64,000 bases of DNA from Catellatospora sichuanensis. GTDB taxonomy: Bacteria > Actinomycetota > Actinomycetes > Mycobacteriales > Micromonosporaceae. Below the pieces are notes generated by a model, which was given only the letters and a program-made list of their open reading frames with translations, was not told the DNA's origin and made no database searches. The translations under genes were made by a program, and so were the position numbers. Location: contig NZ_VIQO01000046.1 in assembly GCF_007483665.1 (NCBI RefSeq), forward strand, positions 32,687-96,686, written 5' to 3'. Positions within the stretch are counted from its first letter, which is position 1, and each line of letters opens with the position of its first letter. This document shows positions 60,457 to 64,000 of the stretch, one piece after another.

Positions 60457-60591
60457 TCAACCGCCGGTGTACTCCGGATCGTCGGGCCCTTCCGCGGGTT
60501 CGATGGGGTGCGGAGTACGTCCCCGCTGTTCGTGAACCTCGGCCTCGTCATCCTCACGGACGATTTCCGGCTCCTCGGGCGTCTGGCTCAT
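60457..60591 (-). CDS. Small acidic hypothetical protein
   Basis: A 44-residue, strongly acidic, Pro-rich peptide (MSQTPEEPEIVREDDEAEVH then IEPAEGPDDPEYTGG). GAGGAGG lies about 6 nt before ATG 60591, good support for translation. Likely disordered. Confidence 0.5.
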   Translation of the reverse strand: MSQTPEEPEIVREDDEAEVHEQRGRTPHPIEPAEGPDDPEYTGG

Positions 60592-60874
60592 CGCGGCCTC
60601 CTCGATCTTGCAACGGCAGACGTACCCACGACGCGCCACTTTCATTCACCGGCACACGGCAGGGCTCAGGGTGCCGGCGCGGTCACGCCTCGAAGTCGAT
60701 GTATCCGCAGCCGAGGTCGCGCGGCCCGACCCACCGCCTGGCGACTTACGGAAGTCCTGCGCCGGGCCACCCGCGGGGGTACTTCGTAGGTTTCATCGCC
60801 CGCCCGATCGGTGAGTTGGTAGGTGTCACCGGCCGGTCCGGCTCGGTGACCCCCTGCCGCGGAAGGACCCCGTC

Positions 60875-61207
60875 ATGGCGAAGTTCTTGACCATCGGATA
60901 CGGCGACCAGGCCGGATACGACCGTACCGCCGCTGAGCTGCGCGATCGGGCGCATGCCCATGATGTGCGGCTGCGGGAGGCTGGTGCCGAGTCAGGGATC
61001 GCCGGTGCGCCTGTACAGGTGAGAAATCATGATGCCACCGGCGTGGTCGTCGAGAAAGGTCCGTTCATGTCGGCTGCACTGCCGGTGGCCGGGTTCGCCC
61101 TCATCGAGGCGGCCTCGATGGACGAGGCGATCGAAGCCGTGTCCGCGACTCCCTGCGCGGTCGCGCACGGAGTCGTCGAGGTGTGGCCGCTGCACGAGTC
61201 GGCGTAG
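60875..61207 (+). CDS. YCII-related (DGPF-type) protein
   Basis: A 110-residue ferredoxin-like alpha-beta protein: MAKFLTIGYGDQAGYDR, then GAPVQVRNHDATGVVVEKGPF and FALIEAASMDEAIEAVSATP, ending VVEVWPLHES, which fits the YCII/DGPF family. GAAGGA precedes the ATG. These are often linked to ECF sigma factors, but none is nearby. Confidence 0.82.
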   Translation: MAKFLTIGYGDQAGYDRTAAELRDRAHAHDVRLREAGAESGIAGAPVQVRNHDATGVVVEKGPFMSAALPVAGFALIEAASMDEAIEAVSATPCAVAHGVVEVWPLHESA

Positions 61208-61415
61208 GTCGCCGCTCCGCCGTCGCCGATGACAACCGCGTGGATCGCTGCATCTGGTCTGCCCAGGTCGGGCCGAATGCGGTGACCGCGACCGAAACGC
61301 CGAGCACCTGTGCGACATCGTCGAGGCCCGTGTAGAACAGGCTGGGGGTGCCCGACGTCTCGGCGAGCTTCTCCTGGATCTGCCGAGTGGCCGCGGTTGG
61401 TGTCCGGGGCACCGG

Positions 61416-62819
61416 CTACGGATTCCCGGCGGCGAGGTTCTGCTGCGCGATCCAGTAGGCCGCGGCCTCGCGGACGCCCGCGTCCGGATCGTCGAGCGCG
61501 CGGGCGACGGCGTCCACGTACTGACGGGAGTCCTTCTTCCACCACAGCAGCGAGTACACGGCTGCTCGGCGGACCGACGGGACCAGGTCTCGCGCCATGA
61601 CGTCGGCGAGAGCGGGCAGTACACGCTTGCCGAGCCGTGGGCCGAGGCGCCGGTTGCCGAGCACGTCGACAGCGTGGTGGCGGACGAGGGCATACGGCGA
61701 TGCCAGTCCACGGATCGCCTCGTCGACCTCGTACGGGCGGATCCGGCACGAAGTGGTCCCCACGCGCCGGTAGGCCACCAACGCCGGCTCGTACGTCGGG
61801 TGGCGTGCGAGGAAGCGCTCAAGCGGACGGTAGTCCAGCGGCAGCGGGTCGACGGCGTCGTCGCGGAACCCGTTGTACGGCGCCGTCATCGCCGCCGCGA
61901 CGGTATCCTCCGGCAACCAATCGAGCTTGGCCTCCACGAGGTCGGGCCGGCCGAGCCGAGTCAGGGCACTCGCGATCCATGACTGGTCGGGGCCGGCGTG
62001 CTGGGTCAGTGCGGCGTCGAGCGCGGCGACGACCCGGTCGTCGGCGCCGCCGATCTCGGCCAACAGCTTCGCGGCCTGCCAGGCCCGACACGAGCCGGAC
62101 AGCTGCACAGTCAACACCTGGAAGGCCGCTGGACCGGCGGCGCGAAGCGCCTGCACGGCGTAGTCGCCACCGACGGGGTCCGAATATGCATCCAATTTCG
62201 ATACATATATCGCGAGCCGCTGAGGCTCGGGCAGGGCCGCGACGCGAGTGCGCTCGACAGCCTCCCCGTCGAACTCGGGGAAGTGCCGGCGCAACTCCTG
62301 CTTGGTGAGGCAGCGCTCGATCATGGCCTCGTAACGCTCCTGGTCGACGAGGACGACGACGAACCGGCGGTCGGTGATGCCGCGGGCGCGCAGAGTCCGT
62401 GCCGACCGCTTGGCAACGCGGACGAGCGCTGACAGGAACAACTCATACGTTGACGTCCACTCTTCAGGCGTGCCCCGGCATGCCTGCGCCGTGAGTGCTT
62501 GCTGCCAGTGCGCCCACCGGTCCTCGGGAAGCCACAGGTCACCGAATGTCGGCCAGTCGGGCGGGTGCCACCGCACGTCACCGTCGGACTCCGCCAGGGC
62601 TTCTTCGCTGTTCACACCGAGCAGCGGCAAGCAGATGACGCCGTCCTCCTCCGCGTAGATCTCGGCCATGGCGGCGGCGTACCACCGCTGGTCCGGCTCA
62701 ACGGCGATCGCGGCCTTGACGGTGGCCACGAGCCCGGCCTCCAGTTCGCGCTCAAACGCCGCCCAGTCGAACGTCACCGGACCAACACCACCCAACCCAG
62801 GGAACGAGGCGCCGAGCAT
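61416..62819 (-). CDS. DUF4303-like / HEAT-repeat protein
   Basis: A 467-residue cytoplasmic protein. The N-terminal half (about 15-190; FDWAAFERELEAGLVATVKA, WYAAAMAEIYAEEDGVICLP) resembles DUF4303. The C-terminal part (about 215-467) is helical, with HEAT-type repeats (SPYALVRHHAVDVLGNRRLG, DLVPSVRRAAVYSLLWW, DPDAGVREAAAYWIAQQ). DUF4303 proteins are often found with toxin-immunity or STAND-like genes; no such partner is adjacent. GTG 62777 is a possible shorter start. Confidence 0.7.
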   Translation of the reverse strand: MLGASFPGLGGVGPVTFDWAAFERELEAGLVATVKAAIAVEPDQRWYAAAMAEIYAEEDGVICLPLLGVNSEEALAESDGDVRWHPPDWPTFGDLWLPEDRWAHWQQALTAQACRGTPEEWTSTYELFLSALVRVAKRSARTLRARGITDRRFVVVLVDQERYEAMIERCLTKQELRRHFPEFDGEAVERTRVAALPEPQRLAIYVSKLDAYSDPVGGDYAVQALRAAGPAAFQVLTVQLSGSCRAWQAAKLLAEIGGADDRVVAALDAALTQHAGPDQSWIASALTRLGRPDLVEAKLDWLPEDTVAAAMTAPYNGFRDDAVDPLPLDYRPLERFLARHPTYEPALVAYRRVGTTSCRIRPYEVDEAIRGLASPYALVRHHAVDVLGNRRLGPRLGKRVLPALADVMARDLVPSVRRAAVYSLLWWKKDSRQYVDAVARALDDPDAGVREAAAYWIAQQNLAAGNP

Positions 62820-62876
62820 ACAGCCCAGCTTGGTGGTCGCGGTGGAGTAGGCAACCCGCCATGGCGTGAGGCACGG

Positions 62877-62891
62877 CCGAAAAGTTTTCGG
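62877..62891. promoter_or_regulatory. CCGAAAA-G-TTTTCGG palindrome
   Basis: Perfect 7-bp arms around one base. A related repeat lies at 62986-62999. Both sit in the 332-bp divergent gap before a secreted gene; CGAA-type inverted repeats are known upstream of some actinomycete polysaccharidase genes. Confidence 0.5.
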
Positions 62892-62985
62892 TCATGGCGT
62901 GTGGTGCTTTCACAGCCTGGCATGCGCATGTAGCAGATAGTGCCTGTTACGCCATCGATCCAACGAAATGCTTTGGCCATCTTGT

Positions 62986-62999
62986 CGAAAAGGTTTTCG
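62986..62999. promoter_or_regulatory. CGAAAA-GG-TTTTCG palindrome
   Basis: Second AT-cored inverted repeat, 153 bp upstream of the secreted gene at 63152, matching the 62877 copy apart from one extra central base. Confidence 0.5.
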
Positions 63000-63151
63000 G
63001 CATCCAGAGTGGCTGGTACGCCGGACCGGTCCGGAAGTCCATATCGATGGCTTGAACCACGGAGCGGTTGCCCGCCGCTCCCTCGCAGCTCCAGGCACGA
63101 CCCTGTCACCGCGAATATTCACAACCGTCCCTCACGTGGAGGTGAATACCC

Positions 63152-64000
63152 ATGTCACAACTCGTGCGCGGCAAGCGCAGAAGCCTGGCACTCGGCCTGT
63201 CCGCAGTACTGGCCACCGGCGTGATCGCCGTTCAGGCGAACAGTCCGGCGATGGCGGCGCAGACCATCGGCTTCCCCACGTTCAGCGGTCCGGCGATCCC
63301 TGCTGCGCCGGTCGGTTACACCAGCGGCAACATGATGCAGTCGATCTACAACGCGGAGTCGGGTGGTACCGATTTCTGGATGGACCGGTTGCTGGCCCGT
63401 CCTGGCAACGATCCGGCCGGTACCTGGCTGATGTCGCGTGGCCGTGCGCTGTACATGAAGACGCACACTCCGGGCACGCTCGGTTTCGCCGGGCAGGCCG
63501 CGTACTGGGAGAGCATCAACAACGGCAACGCCTACACGGTCGCGGTGACCCCCGGTACGTTCACCGAGCAGGTGGGTTCGCGCTGGCAGGCGCCCAGCCA
63601 CTGGAAGAGTGTGCACACCAGCGGTTCGGTCACGATCAATCAGACGAAGTTCATCACCGACAACAACGTCGCGGTGACGAACCTGTCGATCACCAACGGC
63701 GGCAGCAGCTCCACGACGCTGCAGCTGCGGGCCACCTCGCCGTTCGCGACCTCCGGCAGCGGGAACGAGCTGACCGGCCAGGTCAACGCGTACAACAACC
63801 TCACCACGCTCTACCCGCGGCTGTCCGGTGACAGCTTCACCGTCAGCAGCGGCGGCCTCAACCGGTCTGTCACCATCGCGGCGGGCGCGACCGTGACCGC
63901 CAAGGTGGTCATGGGCTTCGTGGCGAACGAGATCCCGGCGTCGTTGACTGAGTACAACGCGTACAAGGGTTACACGAACGCGACCGCGTTCAGCACCCAC
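63152..64000 (+). CDS. Secreted protein, 3' end beyond the window
   Basis: A 283-codon partial gene running off the window end. ATG 63152 follows GGAGG. The product has a signal peptide (MSQLVRGKRRSLALGLSAVL, cleavage near MAA, about residue 36) and a beta-rich mature part: GNMMQSIYNAESGGTDFWMD, LLARPGNDPAGTWLMSRGRA, GFAGQAAYWESINNGNAYTV. The repeated sandwich-like pattern and an end motif (TEYNAYKGYTNATAF) suggest the N-terminal domain of a larger glycoside hydrolase, but I do not recognise the family. Confidence 0.7.
   Translation, partial: MSQLVRGKRRSLALGLSAVLATGVIAVQANSPAMAAQTIGFPTFSGPAIPAAPVGYTSGNMMQSIYNAESGGTDFWMDRLLARPGNDPAGTWLMSRGRALYMKTHTPGTLGFAGQAAYWESINNGNAYTVAVTPGTFTEQVGSRWQAPSHWKSVHTSGSVTINQTKFITDNNVAVTNLSITNGGSSSTTLQLRATSPFATSGSGNELTGQVNAYNNLTTLYPRLSGDSFTVSSGGLNRSVTIAAGATVTAKVVMGFVANEIPASLTEYNAYKGYTNATAFSTH

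Noticed and set aside
61101..61412. Minus-strand frame after the HEAT gene (SGTPSLFYTGLDDVAQVLGV)
   Set aside because: The first 35 codons look protein-like, but the rest is the antisense of the YCII gene; no RBS and no family, so not listed as a gene.

Overview
The window is high-GC DNA from an actinomycete. Third codon positions are strongly G/C, GTG starts and ATGA/GTGA overlaps are common, and Tat and lipoprotein signals, ricin-B-tailed secreted carbohydrases and STAS proteins are abundant. A soil member of the Micromonosporaceae is my best guess; no rRNA or intact tRNA is present to test it.

Region 1 (1-17.7 kb) is a carbohydrate-foraging island. It holds an L-fucose oxidative pathway (lactonase-like amidohydrolase, zinc dehydrogenase, SDR, mutarotase, aldo/keto reductase) beside two secreted enzymes, a GH95 alpha-L-fucosidase and a beta-helix protein resembling GH141. 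Three intergenic regions share a TGACGTCA-centred palindrome that falls inside or beside predicted promoters. Next come a secreted PQQ-type sugar dehydrogenase and a secreted ThuA/3-keto-disaccharide-hydrolase-like protein with aligned 372-bp C-terminal duplications, then a GH54 arabinofuranosidase.

Region 2 (18-30 kb) carries a GNAT enzyme, a MerR remnant, a class A beta-lactamase divergent from a LysR gene that overlaps a second beta-lactamase-fold hydrolase, and two large divergent subtilisin-like proteases.

Region 3 (30-40.5 kb) is a mosaic of small genes and remnants: an SPW membrane protein, an SDR/MerR pair, two genes truncated against each other (PucR and alcohol dehydrogenase), a CPCC protein, an MhuD-like heme oxygenase, a broken methyltransferase, an acyl-CoA synthetase, tRNA-like fragments, an AraC/GyrI regulator, a Rieske protein and a trypsin-like protease.

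Region 4 (40.8-49.2 kb) has a DUF4062-STAND ATPase with an NLR-like layout, an ABC exporter, and a large membrane protein with repeated Cys-x4-Cys motifs.

Region 5 (49.3-56.4 kb) is the most unusual part. A minus-strand run encodes four STAS proteins without the usual phosphoserine, a trehalose-6-phosphate-synthase homologue without key catalytic residues, an ADP-ribosylglycohydrolase homologue with its metal-binding aspartates replaced, and a small membrane protein. It lies divergent from a response regulator / histidine kinase / GerMN lipoprotein operon. A 17-bp element made of 11-bp-spaced direct repeats occurs upstream of two of the STAS genes and fits an OmpR-type site. I read this as an undescribed non-enzymatic signalling module.

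Region 6 (56.6-64 kb) holds small and hypothetical genes, a DUF4303/HEAT protein and the 5' part of a secreted gene that runs off the window end.
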